Positions 44,102 to 55,897 of a stretch of DNA of 64,000 nt are shown here, one piece after another (position 1 is the stretch's first letter; every line of letters starts with the position of its first letter). Made by a program: the position numbers and the translations under genes. This DNA is from CBDATY01 sp965200445 (GTDB lineage: Bacteria > Bacillota_I > Bacilli_A > Mycoplasmatales > Mycoplasmataceae). The stretch lies in assembly GCA_965200445.1 (NCBI GenBank), contig OZ241341.1, positions 496,001 to 560,000 of the forward strand, given 5' to 3'. The notes below the pieces were generated by a model that made no database searches, had not been told where the DNA came from, and saw only the letters and a list, made by a program, of their open reading frames with translations.

Positions 44102-45502
44102 ATGAAAAATAATTTTGATCAAATTGTTCAACACCTTGTTTCACAAGGGTTCTTTTTTCTTAGCTCGTCTATCTATGGTGGTTTAGCTAATGCATGGGAC
44201 TACGGGCCTTTGGGTATAGAACTAAAGCATAATCTTAAAAATCTTTTATGATGGTACTTTGTAACTAGTCGTAGTGATATGGTTGGTTATGATTCCACTA
44301 TTATTACTCATCCTGAAGTTTGAAAAGCTTCTGGGCATGTGAAGAATTTTAAGGATTTTTTTGTTGATTGCAAAGCCTGCAAAAAGCGCTTTCGTTTCGA
44401 TGAATTAATTGAAAAGCAAGTCCCTACGACAATAATAGACCAACTAAATCATGATGATTATCAAAAAATTTTAGCAGAGCACAATATTACTTGCTTAAAC
44501 TGCAAAGCCCATGATTTCACCGATGTCAGATCCTTTGATTTGATGTTTAAAACGCAGCAGGGGGCATTATCTGCAAAGGGACATTCACTGTATTTACGAC
44601 CAGAAACTACGCAAGGTATTTTCATTAATTTTAAAAACATTTTGCGTACCACTCGTAAAAAAATCCCCTTTGGGGTGGGGCAAATCGGTAAAAGTTTCCG
44701 TAATGAAATTACTCCTAGTAATTTTATTTTTCGTACTCGAGAGTTTGAACAATTTGAGATAGCGTTCTTTTGCACTCTTGCAGATAGTGAATTATGATTT
44801 AGCAACTGAATGGAAAGTATCCAACACTTTCTAATGTTGATTGGTCTACAAAAGCAAAATACAAAAATTGCAATTCATCCTGACTCTAAATTAGCCCATT
44901 ATGCTATTAAAACTAGCGATGTTGAATATAAATTTCCTTTTGGTTGGAAAGAATTATGGGGACTTTCTAACCGGGGTGAATATGATTTACAACAACATTC
45001 CCAATATAGTAATGAAAAATTAGATTTTTTTGATAGTGATATTAACCAAAGATTTACACCTGCTATCATTGAACCTAGTGTAGGTATTGATCGCCTGGTA
45101 TTAGCACTTTTATGTGATGCTTTTTGTATTGAAAAGTTGGCAGATGGCTCAGAGCGATTACTTCTCAAATTAATTCCACCTTTAGCTCCAGTGCAAGTTT
45201 TAATTACACCTTTAGTTAAAAAATTAAATGATCAAACTTTTGCTATTTACAAGCGTTTACTTACCACAAAATTACGAGTAAATTTTGATAATAACGGCAG
45301 TATCGGTAAGCGTTATCGCCGGGCTGATGCCATTGGTGTTAAATATGTTGTAACCTATGATTTTCAATCTTTAGATGATCAAATGGTGACTATAAGAGAA
45401 CGTGATTCTATGCTACAAAAAAGAATTGCTATTCATGATTTGGAATCTTATTTAGAATCACATTTGAATAAAGTGAGTTTAAAAAAACCATGCCCGAATT
45501 AG
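44102..45502 (+). CDS. glyS: Glycyl-tRNA synthetase (single-chain, dimeric type)
   Basis: Charges tRNA-Gly. The 466-residue class II enzyme is the single-chain alpha2 type: IYGGLANAWDYGPLGIELK, a zinc-binding pair (CKACKK and CLNCKAH), motif 2 (FRNEITPSNFIFRTREFEQFE), a class II motif 3 region (GIDRLVLALL) and the C-terminal anticodon-binding domain (RRADAIGVKYVVTYD). TGA-Trp early in the protein and near residue 235. It overlaps dnaG by 13 bp. Confidence 0.95.
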
Positions 45503-47268
45503 TACCAATCGAAAAAATTAAACAAAAAGTTGATATCGTCAATGTGATTCAAAAATACTTATCCTTAAAGAAAAAATCACGGGATAATTATGTGGCTTTA
45601 TGTCCTTTTCACAATGATTCTAATCCTAGCTTGCAGGTTAGCCAAACCAAGCAGATTTTTAAATGCTTTAGTTGTAACACTGGTGGTGATGTAATTGAAT
45701 TTATTCGCCAATACAAAAAAGAGTCGTTTAAAGAAGCACTAGAAGAAGTTGCTGAAATAGCCGGTATTAAACTAGCTATGCGCCCAAGTAAGACAGTGAA
45801 TGAAGAAGAACAAAGATTATTTAACATTAATCGGGTAGTTATGCAGTATGGTCAAAATGTTTTACAAACTAAACCAGGTATCAATGCTGCTGAATATCTA
45901 AAAACTCGGAATATTGCCCCAACCATGCAGGAAAACTTTAACATTGGGTTTTGCAGTTCTGGTCGTGATTTAGCTAATTTTTTAAAAAATAAAGGGTTTA
46001 AATTAAATCATTTAATTGCAGCTGGATTATTTAGAGTTGTCGACAATAAGATTTCTTGCTTTTTAGATCAACGGTTAGTGTTTCCGATTCACAATGCTCT
46101 TGGGCAAGTGGCCGGTTTTAGTGGTAGAACCTTAAATAAACAAACTAAAAATAAGTACATTAATACGCCAGAAACTTTAGTTTTTCATAAATCACAAATT
46201 CTTTATAACTACCATCGCGCTCTGGAAGCTGCCCGCACCCATAATGCGATTATTATTACAGAAGGCTTCTTAGATGTGATTAGTTTAGCCCACTCCCAAG
46301 TCCTAAATGTGGTTGGAACAATGGGAACAGCTTTAACAAGTGATCACGTGCGTATGATTTTAGATTTAACCAAAAATATTTATATCTTTATGGATAGTGA
46401 TGCTGCTGGTTTTAGAGCAACATTAAACATTAGTAAAAAATTGTTGGCTCATAAAATCACACCAAAAATTATTTGAAATCAAGCCTTTAAAGACCCCGAT
46501 GAGTTAATTAAAAATGACAAAAATTTTAATATCGATAATTATTTAAAAACTGCTCTGAATCCTCTTGATTTTATTGCTGCATATTTTAAAGCTCAAAACC
46601 CTGAATCTAATCCAGAAGTAATGAGAAAATTAGTTGATACAGGAGTAGAAATTATTGTTAGTTATCCTGACTCTGCTTTTCAGGAATTATATATTAAAAA
46701 ATTACATGACATAAGCAGTGTTTCTGTAGAAGCTATTACAGAAATTATTAATCAAAATAAAGTTAATTTACCATCAGCAGCTCCAGGCGACAAAGTTGAA
46801 AAAGGTTTATCTGCCACTGCGCACACAATTCCATATCGTATCCAGAAAGCTGAAAAGCAAATTTTATGATGTGCTTTGCATAACCGCCAGTTTACAGACT
46901 TAATCAATAAGCATACTTTTTATTTTCCATCGCTTAATGCAAAATTACTAATGTTTGAAATTAATAAATGATACCAAAACAACCCCACAGCCAAGCAAAT
47001 ATCATTAAATGAAAATACTGAATACTTCAGTGATAAGGATAATGCTTTCATTGCTAGCTTACAGCAAGAATATAGTAATTTAAAAAATTTAGATTTAACT
47101 GCCCGCTTAAAAGCTTGTCTAAATATTTTGCAAAAATTTTGAAAACAGAAAGATATTGTAGAATTAAAAAATTTAAAATTACAAGCCACTGATGTCCAAG
47201 CGAAGCTAGAAGCCAGTCAAAAAATTTCTTTAATTAAAAAACAAAATAAGAATCAATATAAGATTTAA
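45490..47268 (+). CDS. dnaG: DNA primase DnaG
   Basis: DnaG synthesises RNA primers. The 592-residue protein has the N-terminal CHC2 zinc finger (CPFHNDSNPSLQVSQTK and CFSCNTGGDVI), the catalytic core with SGRTL, the TOPRIM motif (TEGFLDVISL, with Glu) and FMDSDAAG. The C-terminal helical region, which binds DnaB, is diverged. TGA-Trp at 46474-46476 and later. It starts within glyS and precedes rpoD by 9 bp. Confidence 0.95.
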
Positions 47269-47277
47269 GGTAATAGA

Positions 47278-48618
47278 ATGATTATTAGTAAAACAGAATT
47301 AAAAAATATCCCTTCTTTTCCTGCTTTTACCAAGCGAATTGAGGTCTACTTAGCCAAGCATAAAAACACAATTGATCAAGGAAAATTAATTGAATTAATA
47401 TGCGAAAATTACCCCAAAGTAACGAAAAAAATCTTAGTTGATTACTTGAAGTCTTTATATAATCAAAATGTTGTTTTTTCTGACATAAAAGCTTCTGATG
47501 AAAAAATGACACCTACTGCCATTAAAAATCACATTAATGAAAAAGTAAATTCTTATTTTAACAGCCACATGGAATACAAAGCCATGCCGGCCGTCCCACG
47601 TCGCAAGGAAATGGACCACATTAAATTGTATTTTAATCAAATTGGTAAATACCATTTACTTAACCGTGCTGAAGAAATTAAATACGCTAAAATGCTTACC
47701 CATGAAGACCCTTTTGTGCAAAAAATGGGGCAAAACAGACTTATGCAACACAACCTAAAATTAGTAGTTTCAGTTGCTCGTAAGCATTTAAACCGCGGAA
47801 TTGATTTTATGGATTTGATTCAAATAGGTAATATCGGATTAGCCCGAGCAATTAAAAAATTTGATTATAAAAAGGGTTTTAAATTTTCCACCTATGCCAC
47901 CTGGTGAATCCGCCAAGCTATTTCTCGTTCTATTGCTGATCAGTCGCGTATTATTCGAATCCCAGTGCATATGGTTGAAACGATTAATAAATTAACCCGG
48001 ATTCAAAGACAATTAACCCAAAAATTAGGCCGAGAACCTAAAGATTCTGAAATTGCTGCTGTGGCCGGAGAAGAATATGATGCCCAACGAGTTAGTGAAA
48101 TCAGGCATTTAGCTATTGAGCCAGTTTCTTTAGAAAAACCAATTGGCCATGCTAACGATACTTATTTTGTTGATTTTGTAGAAGATCCTGAAGCTATTAC
48201 CCCTAAGGATCATGCTCAAAGAGAAGCTTTGAAGCAAGAATTAGATAAATTATTCATTAATAATTTAACCTCTCGTGAAGAAAAAGTTATTCGTATGCGG
48301 TATGGTTTACTGCCGACTTATTTACACACGGTCTTAAGATTAGCTAAAGAATGTCGAGATCCGCAATATGAAGAATTGGAAGCCGAAAGGAAAAAATTAA
48401 ACCTGAACTACAGTTCATTAACGAGTTCTATTCAAAAATTAAAAAACCCGGTTTTTATGAAAGCTTTTGCTAAATATGAAATGCCTCGTATTCTTTCTGA
48501 CACTGGTGAAGAATTAGATGTTACGCGCGAAAGAATTCGCCAAATAGAAGCTAAAATTATTCGTAAATTTAAAAATTTATTTAATAAATTTAATCCTAAG
48601 TTGCTGAGAAATTTCTAG
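47278..48618 (+). CDS. rpoD: Primary sigma factor SigA with an insertion in region 4
   Basis: The main promoter-recognition sigma factor. The 446-residue protein has a diverged region 1, then region 1.2-2 (DHIKLYFNQIGKYHLLNRAEEI, RLMQHNLKLVVSVARK, FMDLIQIGNIGLARAIKKFDYKKGFKFSTYATWWIRQAI), region 3 (IRIPVHMVETINKL) and region 4. Residue 340 (MRYGLL) to Val415 (VTRERIRQIEAK) spans 75 residues, against about 21 in B. subtilis SigA; the charged insertion is about 54 residues. The TGA within FSTYATWW is Trp, one of the conserved Trp pair. Order dnaG-rpoD-trmK is conserved. Confidence 0.94.
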
Positions 48619-48626
48619 CCTGATTA

Positions 48627-49301
48627 ATGAAACTAAGTTGTCGGTTACATTTTGTTTTAGATTACATCTATCAGCAAGATAATGTGATAGATGTTGGAAC
48701 AGATCACGCACAACTACCAATTTATTTAATTAAAAATCAATTGTGCAATAACTGTTTAGCTATTGATAATAAAATTAAGCCACTTAAGCATGCTCAGCTC
48801 AATATCGATAAGCATCTTTCGAGCCCAAAGGTTAAGCTACTTTTATCAAATGGTTTTTCTAAAGTAACTGATACGCATTACAATGTAGCTGTTATTACTG
48901 GGCTAGGGATCAGATCAGTGGTAGATATTTTAAAACAAGATTTACTGAGTATTAAAAGATATATTATTATGAGCCATAGTCTCAAGAACGGTTTGCTTCG
49001 CCAATGAATAACCAAGGTAGGATATTTTATTGAAGATGAGAAAATTATTAAAATTAACAACTTATTTTATGAATTAATTATTGTTAACAAGCATGAAGGG
49101 ACATTAATAACTTCAGATTTGGATATATTTTTCGGTCCTGTCTTAAGGTATCTACAACCAAAACATTTTATTACTAAATGACAAAACCGTAAACAACTGC
49201 TGTTAATGAAGCAGCATAATTTAATAGCCCAAAAAAATTCATTAACTGAAGAAATAAAGCTAATTGAACAGCTTGGCCTGGACAAATATAAACCGGTTTA
49301 A
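48627..49301 (+). CDS. trmK: tRNA (adenine22-N1)-methyltransferase TrmK
   Basis: A Rossmann-like methyltransferase of 224 residues. SAM motif NVIDVGTDHAQLPIYLI (family DIGSDHAYLPI), acidic LAIDNKIKPL, LLLSNGFSKV (family LGDGL) and the AVITGLGIRSVVDIL motif (family IAGMGG..I..IL). The C-terminal helical region is basic. Conserved place after rpoD (yqfN in B. subtilis). Two TGA-Trp codons. Confidence 0.88.
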
Positions 49302-49353
49302 CTATTTTGCAATTAAAGAAGCATCGTAAATAATCATAATAGAAATTAATCCC

Positions 49354-50109
49354 ATGAAAAAAAAGACAATAATTAAACATCTTAATAAAGAATTTAAACT
49401 AGATAAATCCCTCCGCCATGATCCAGTCGGGTGACAAAAAATTAAAGGGCCTTCTAAGGTTAACAAAATTTTAATTTGTTTGGATATTACTTCAAAAGTT
49501 GCCGACATAGCAATTAAAAAACAAGTTGATCTGATTTTGCATCATCATCCATTTTGCTTTAATGGTTTTAAACAAACCCAAAAAATCAATTATAAAAATA
49601 AACTTTTGCAGCAATTTCAAAAATCAAACATTGGCTTGTTTGCCTTACATACTAATTATGATTTTAACCAGGCGGGTTTGAACGTGCAAATATTGAAATC
49701 ATTAGGTTTTCAAGCAATTAATAACTCTCATCACCCCCAATTATTTCAAGGGCATTATGATAAACCCTTGGCGTTAAAAGTTTTCACAGAAAAACTCAAA
49801 AAAATCTTTAAAGTTCAAAACATTATGAGCACTAATTTACCTAATACTATTGATCAAATTAGCATTTGTGCTGGATCAGGTGGATTTCTGTTAAAAAACC
49901 TTCAAAATCAACCAGGTGTTTTTTTGACAGGGGACTTAAAATGAAATGAATGATTGTATGCTGTAGAAAACGGTATTCCTGTGATTGCTGTTGGGCACCA
50001 TATGGAAGATTTATTTACGGCTTATTTAGGTAAATATTTGCACAAAATCTGACCAAATCTAGATATTATTCAGTGTAATACCCCCAATCCTATTAGGTTT
50101 CTCTCATAA
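49354..50109 (+). CDS. Nif3-like dinuclear metal centre protein
   Basis: A 251-residue protein of the NIF3/YqfO family, cytoplasmic and metal-binding. Metal ligands appear in DLILHHHPFCF (family HHPliF), LHTNYDFNQAGLN (family HTNlDa..GgnN), AGSGGFLLKN and GHHMEDL (family GHy.tE). The YqfO insertion domain is absent, so it is the short form. Function unsettled (GTP cyclohydrolase-like or regulatory roles proposed). Conserved position between trmK and cshB. Confidence 0.9.
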
Positions 50110-50172
50110 TAGTTCTAAAATATTGTAAAATTAATTAAAGTTATTTTTTAAAGTTTATAAGTAAATCCCAGT

Positions 50173-50820
50173 ATGGATAAAAACACCATTCATTTAGCAC
50201 CTAAGTTAGCTTGATCTATAATTATCAGCATGTGAACATTAATTGTTTTGCTGATTATTTGTTCTATTATTACTTTGTCTATTCCCGGCGATATGGGTGT
50301 ACCTCGAACTGTGCCAATTAGCAATGTCACTAGCCATAATGGGTGGTGATTAATTAGTGTCTTAGGCCTAGGCAAAGTTCTCAGAGGCTTAAGCCCTAAC
50401 ACGATCGCTTGGTGGTATAGTCCTTACCACGGTGTTACTGATTTTCATGTGCTTATATCTGCTGTCACTAATGTTTTAATAATTGTTGTACCGGTGCTAT
50501 CAATTTTATTTGCTATTATTCATTATTATCTAGTGCGGGCAGTTAAATATCCTAAGTCAATTGCTTTTATTGATGCTATTCATCGTAATAAGCGAGCTAT
50601 TAAAAAATCCAAAAGGAAGGTTCGTCGCGCTATTAAGCGTCAAACTAAAGGCAAAATTAGTCGCAAGGAATTAGATGATATAAAAACCTTTTGAAGAAAT
50701 GAAAAGCAAAGTGCTCAAGAAAATTATGATAAAGAATTACAACTGTGGCAAACCACAAAAGATTCTAAGCAAGCAGCTTATCATTTTGGTAAAGCATTTT
50801 TAAAAACCTTTAAGCATTAA
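50173..50820 (+). CDS. Two-TM membrane protein with basic tail, unknown function
   Basis: A 215-residue protein. TM1 about residues 13-36, an outside loop of about 55 residues with several Trp (SHNGWWLISVL, IAWWYSPYHG), and TM2 about 94-117. The C-terminal 95 residues are charged and helical with a very basic part (KSKRKVRRAIKRQTKGK), likely cytoplasmic and possibly RNA-binding. TAA is 1 bp from the helicase ATG, so the two may be coupled. Family not recognised. Confidence 0.6.
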
Positions 50821-50821
50821 A

Positions 50822-52114
50822 ATGGCTAGTAATTTATTTAATAATTTTGGTTTTAAAGATTCTATTCTTGCCACTTTAAGTGATTTAAACTTTACAGAGC
50901 CCACACTTTGTCAAAAGTATTTTTATCCGTTATGATCCAAGCATAAAAACATCCTATGTCAATCTTGAACAGGATCCGGTAAAACACATGCCTTTTTAGT
51001 ACCTATTATCAATAAACTAAATTTAACCACTAATACTACTCAAGCGGTTATTATTGTTCCGACTCAGGAATTAGCTGCCCAAATCTTTTCAAATTGTGAG
51101 CCTTTTGGCAAGCGTTTCCTAGATTTACGAGTATTAAACACAGGTAATAATCGTCGTAACTACATTTCTAACAATCAATCGCAACGCCACCCGCATATTA
51201 TTATTGGGACACCTGATAAATTACTAGCATTGTCCCAAAAAAAGGAAATTGTTTTTACACTAGCATCTTCATTAATTATTGATGAGTGTGACATGTTGTT
51301 TCGCTATGATTTTATTGATGCGCTGGATCAAATTTTATTAATGATGAATGACAAGGTGCAAATTGGTATTTTTTCAGCTACTATTCAAGACAACATCCGT
51401 AATTGAATTTTAAAATATATTCCTAATATTCAATTTTTGAATGTATACCCTAATCAAACTACTAGCGATCAAATCAAGCATATTTGTGTGCCACTAGTGC
51501 ATCAAAACCGTGCTCTAACATTACAATATTTACTTAACTTTATTAACCCGTATTTTTGCTTAATTTTTGTCAATAAACAGTCAGAAATTAAGGAAATTTA
51601 TGAGTTAATAGCTAGCTTTAAGAAAAAAGTTGCTATTATACACGGTAATTTAGCAGTTAAAGTGCGCATAAAATTATTAAAAGATATTAAAGCCATGAAA
51701 TATCAATATTTAATTTGTACTGATTTAGCTAGTAGAGGATTAGATATTGAAGGAGCTACCCATGTGGTGTCTTACCAGATACCTAATAATCTGGAATTTT
51801 ATATTCACCGTTCGGGTCGTTGTGGTCGAAATAATTATGAAGGGACGAGTTATCTTTTATATAATTATAATGAGGAACATAAGCTAAACCTCTTAAGGCA
51901 GCAAAATATTAATTTTCAAAAATGAAAATTAACAAAAAACGCTTTTAAACCTTATAATGATTATAAAAAGGCTTGAATAAAACGCTCTCAAAATAATAAT
52001 AAAACCCAAGCAATTATTGCTAAGTATAAAAATCAAAAAGTTAAACCGAATTATAAGTCAAGACGGCAAAAGGAACTTTCTCAATGAAACAAGAAAAAAA
52101 CTCTTCACAAATAA
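50822..52114 (+). CDS. cshB: DEAD-box RNA helicase (CshB/YqfR position)
   Basis: An RNA helicase of 430 residues with all core motifs: Q-motif region (FNNFGFKDSILATL), Walker A SWTGSGKT, PTQELAAQI, GTPDKLL, motif II as DECD instead of DEAD, SAT, ARGLDIEG-like SRGLDIEGA and HRSGRCGR. The C-terminal tail is basic. Its location after trmK and nif3 matches cshB (yqfR) of B. subtilis, a cold-shock ribosome-linked helicase. It continues through a TGA at the asnS ATG to TAA 52112-52114, overlapping asnS by 31 bp. Confidence 0.9.
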
Positions 52115-53490
52115 AACTGCTGATTAAAGACATTTATCAAAACCTTGATCAATTAGCAAAAACCAAGCAACTAATTAAAATAGTAGGGCGTGTTTTGACT
52201 AATCGTGGCAATAAAAACATTGGGTTTTTAGCAATTACTGATAGCAGTATTTTAGACGAGCTACAGGTTGTTTATAAAAAAGACACCATGGCAAATTTTA
52301 TGGATATTAGTTCTTTGAAAAGAAATTGTATTGTTGAAGTAATAGGTACTATTCATCTAACCCCTAATCGTGCGCAACAATGTGAATTAATAAATCCTGA
52401 GATTCGGGTTTTAATTGAACCCTTATCTGAAAGTCCTTTGCAAAAAAAAGCTCATACTCTTGAATATTTAAGGAGTATTGCGCATTTACGGATTCAAACT
52501 AATCTGTTTAAAGCCATCAATAAAATAAAATCAGAAGCTTTTTGGTCTGTCCATAATTTTTACCATAACCGGGGATTTACTTACATCCAAACACCGTTAA
52601 TTACTAACAACGATGCAGAAGGGGGTGGAGAAAGTTTTTTTGTAACAACCAAAGATAATAAAAATAACCATCTAGATTTTTTTGGTAAGCAAGCAACTTT
52701 AACTGTTTCGGGGCAACTACATGCTGAAAGTTATGCTCAAGCCCTGCAAAAAGTTTATACATTTGGCCCAACCTTCCGAGCTGAAAATTCTAATACGACT
52801 AAACATATTTCTGAGTTTTGGATGCTCGAACCCGAATTTATCCACTCTAACTTGCAAACGAATATGGATTTAATTGAAGATACAGTTAAAGCAATTACTC
52901 AGCATATTAAATCAACATGCTTATCTGAAATTAATCTGTTGGCTAAAAAAACCGAAACCAATTTACTAGATATTTATGACTGCATTTTAAACAATCAATT
53001 CCCTCGTATTACATATGAAGAAGCCCTTGATTATCTAGCGGCAGCTCAACAAAAAAATAATATTTTCCCTGGTATAACTTTTAAATTTGGATTAGATTTG
53101 CAAACTGAGCATGAACAATACATTGCTGTTCATAAATTTAAGGGCCCTGGTTTTATCTTTAATTACCCTAAAGCCATTAAAGCTTTTTACATGAAGGTGA
53201 ATGATGATGAACAAACTGTTGCAGCATGTGATTTATTAGTCCCCAGAGTAGGGGAATTGGTAGGTGGCAGCGTGCGCGAAAATGACTATTCGCGATTAAT
53301 GAAGCGTTGTCAGGATATGAATATTAATATTAATAGTTTAACTTGATATTTAAACTTACGAAAATTCGGGTATGCTTCTTCTGCTGGTTTTGGCCTAGGG
53401 TTTGAAAGATTATTAATGTATTTAACTGGCGTGCAAAATATTCGTGATATTTCATCATTCCCTAGTTCAGCACGTAATCTATATTTTTAA
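52084..53490 (+). CDS. asnS: Asparaginyl-tRNA synthetase
   Basis: Charges tRNA-Asn. The 468-residue class IIb enzyme has the N-terminal OB fold (IKIVGRVLTNRGNKNIGFLAI), HLRIQTNLFKAI, FGKQATLTVSGQLHAE, motif 2 (TFGPTFRAENSNTTKHISEFWMLEPEF) and motif 3 (GFGLGFERLLMYLTGVQNIRDISSFP). The AENSNT and ending SARNLYF show AsnRS, not AspRS. TGA-Trp at 53344-53346. ATG lies inside the helicase gene, with a GGAAC ribosome site. Confidence 0.95.
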
Positions 53491-53509
53491 AAGGCTAAGC
53501 TTTTAACCT

Positions 53510-54715
53510 ATGTCAATTCAGATTAAAAAAATCATTTTCTTTTTAAAGGTCTTTTTATTAGTAGCCGGTTTATTAATTTTAATTTATTCTTTTGTTTTGG
53601 CATTGGTTCAACCCCAGCCGCAATTTTCAAAACTTAGTTACTCAGAAAGAGCTAGTAATTTTTTTGCCTTTTTCACAATTCAGTCGAACATTATTGTAGT
53701 TTTGTGGTTGTTGGTTAGTTTATGATGAGATCGGTATCGCTCAAAATTAACATTTAACCACAAACTGTACTACCAAATTAGCTTGGCAGTTGTAACATAT
53801 ATAACCATTACAATGTTGGTTTTTTGGATTGGTATTTTTGGGACTAGAAATACCCAAGAAGCTTATAATTCTTTAGGTTGAATTTCCACTGTTTCCTTGC
53901 ATTTGATCATGCCAATTGGGATGATAACAGTGTTTATTTTAAGTTTTCAAGGCTATTTTTATGATTATAGACGCCATCATTTTTTAGCATGCTGGTTTAT
54001 TTATGCTTACTTGTTTTTGTACTTTATTATTACGATTTTTAGAGGAGTTTTGCGACAAGCTAGCAATACTCTGCCAGCATCATGATTTCCGTATTTTTTC
54101 CTAAATATTTATGAATATAATATTGTGATTACGGTGATTGCCACTATCATGATTTCAATTGGCTGTGTTTTGCTCCAGTATTTTTATATCTGACTAACTA
54201 ATATGATTTATTTAAAGAGCCAACATATTAAAAGCCATGTTTTTAAAAAAGCACTTAATAATGAAAATAAAGCCAATATTCCCAATATTTTTTCAAAGCG
54301 CACTGCCATTGGACTCAGATTAAGTGTGTTTAGTTCTATTTTGAATTTAGCGGGAGTAGTGGTGTTTGTTTGCTTGAGTATATTTAATCCCACAGTGAAA
54401 GCCTGGCGGCAAAGCACAGGATTATCGCCAGCCCTATTAATAGTGTTTAATGCTTTGGTTGCTACATTAGCCATCATCTCACTTGTTAGTGCTTACTTTG
54501 CTTTTAAAAGAAAATCCTATAGAGCTCAAATAGTGACTGCTATGGTGCAAATTATTTCCATCAGCTTTAACTGATTACTCATTATTGACCCCATAATTTC
54601 CTTAGCGGCCGCTCTATTGATTTTACTAGATGAGTATAAAATGGCTCAAATCACTGAATCTCCAGATGCTAATGAAAATGGTATTATAAAAGCAGAAATA
54701 TTAGAGAAAGTATAA
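53510..54715 (+). CDS. Mollicute multi-TM membrane protein, second Pr6Pr/DUF1600-like copy
   Basis: A 401-residue protein related to the 37242 gene. Signature FFAFFTIQSNIIVVLWLLVSLWW matches FFSYFTIQSN there, and HLIMPIGMITVFILSF matches EHAALPIAYVVYALF. About six TMs in the first 230 residues, then a cytoplasmic stretch (KAFKK-like basic) and three or four more TMs (residues 265-370) that the first copy lacks. Many TGA-Trp codons, so it appears broken in the standard code but is intact. Function unknown. Confidence 0.6.
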
Positions 54716-54736
54716 AAAATTATTTATGAGGTCAAT

Positions 54737-54955
54737 ATGATAGTTTGGTGAGGAGCTTTATTAATCGCGTTAGGCACTTTAGTTTTAGGAGGTTTGGTTG
54801 GCTTTATTGTTACCAGAAAAATTGTACAAAATCAATTAGATAAAAACCCGCCAATAAACGAAAAACAAATTAAAGCGATGTACTTAGCAATGGGTCGCAA
54901 ACCATCTGAAAAAGATGTTAAGCGAGTAATGCACTCTATGAAAAAAGCTAAATAA
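54737..54955 (+). CDS. yneF: YneF family membrane protein (UPF0154)
   Basis: A 72-residue protein with one N-terminal TM (WWGALLIALGTLVLGGLVGFIV) followed by RKIVQNQLDKNPPINEKQIKAMY and the conserved end MGRKPSEKDVKRVMHSMKK. This matches UPF0154/YneF over its length. Function unknown in all bacteria. AGGT precedes the ATG. It is too short to be noticed easily and contains a TGA-Trp near its start. Confidence 0.88.
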
Positions 54956-54975
54956 GTATTCGAGCAGTTATTGTA

Positions 54976-55392
54976 ATGAATATTGGTAAACCCTATCTTT
55001 TAAAAAATCGCAAAACACTTATTTTTTACTTGTATAAGCACTATGTAATGAATGAGGATAGCATGAAAACTAAGCAGGTTTTTTTAGATAATGATGATAA
55101 GGTGTTTGCTAAAATTTATATCAATCAATACCTTAAATTATTTGATCATCTTGATGATTTGGAGCGAACCATTCAAACATATTTAAGTGCGGAGTGAACA
55201 TGAGAACGCTTAAATAATTTATACAAGGCAGCTTTAGTGGTGGGCTGTTTTGAAATTATGTATCTAGGAATAGACAAGGCGATTATTATTGATCAAATCT
55301 TAAATTTTATTCATATTTATGATGTGGAAGATAATTCTAATTTTGTACATTCTGTTTTAGATCATATTTCATATCATAAAACTAAGGATTAA
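54976..55392 (+). CDS. nusB: Transcription antitermination protein NusB
   Basis: A 138-residue all-helical protein. The NusB pattern is seen: RKTLIFYLYKHYVMNE at the start, WTWERLNNLYKAALVVGCFEIMYL (family W...Rl..vdraILrla.yEl), then IIIDQILNFIHIYDVEDNSNFVHSVLDHI (family INEaVelak.y....FVNGVLd.i). Two TGA-Trp codons (W-T-W). It binds the S10 protein and NusA in antitermination of rRNA operons. The position ahead of xseA-xseB supports the call. Confidence 0.8.
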
Positions 55393-55445
55393 TTGCTTAT
55401 TTATATTAAAACCATTGACAATATTGTTAATAATTAAGGACTAAA

Positions 55446-55892
55446 ATGAAACTTGAAGAAACAAAATTAATTAACCAAGACAATAAAATGCATGTGCTAT
55501 CTGATTATATGGGTAAAAAAGGATTAGTCATCTTTTTCTACCCAATGGCTAATTCAGTCGCTTGTTCCATCGAAGCTAAAACATTTAGTAAAAATGCCGA
55601 AGAAATCAGGGGACTGGGTTTTAATTTGCTGGGCGTTTCAAAAAGTAGTATAGAAAATAATAAAAAATTTAAGACTAACCATAATTTCAGCTTTGATTTA
55701 ATTACTGATAAAAAACTGGTATTTGCTAAGCATTTTGCTGCTACTCGTCTGTTAAGCTTTTTAGGTACAAAACGATTAACAGTGATTTTAGATCAAGACT
55801 ACCAAGAAATAAACCGTTGACAACATGCTTCTATAACAAGCAATGCTGATGATGTAGTGACATTTCTGAATAATTATAATTCTGCTAAGTAA
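55446..55892 (+). CDS. bcp: Peroxiredoxin (Bcp/PrxQ-like)
   Basis: A thiol peroxidase of 148 residues. The thioredoxin-fold start (GKKGLVIFFYPMANSVACSIEA) includes the peroxidatic Cys40 in the position of PxxxTxxC, though the usual Pro/Thr are replaced (Met35 to Val38). No resolving Cys at the Bcp position is present, so it may be a 1-Cys enzyme. LGVSKSS and FDLITDKKL fit Bcp. One TGA-Trp near the end. It probably protects against organic peroxides and H2O2. Confidence 0.85.
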
Positions 55893-55897
55893 ATCCA

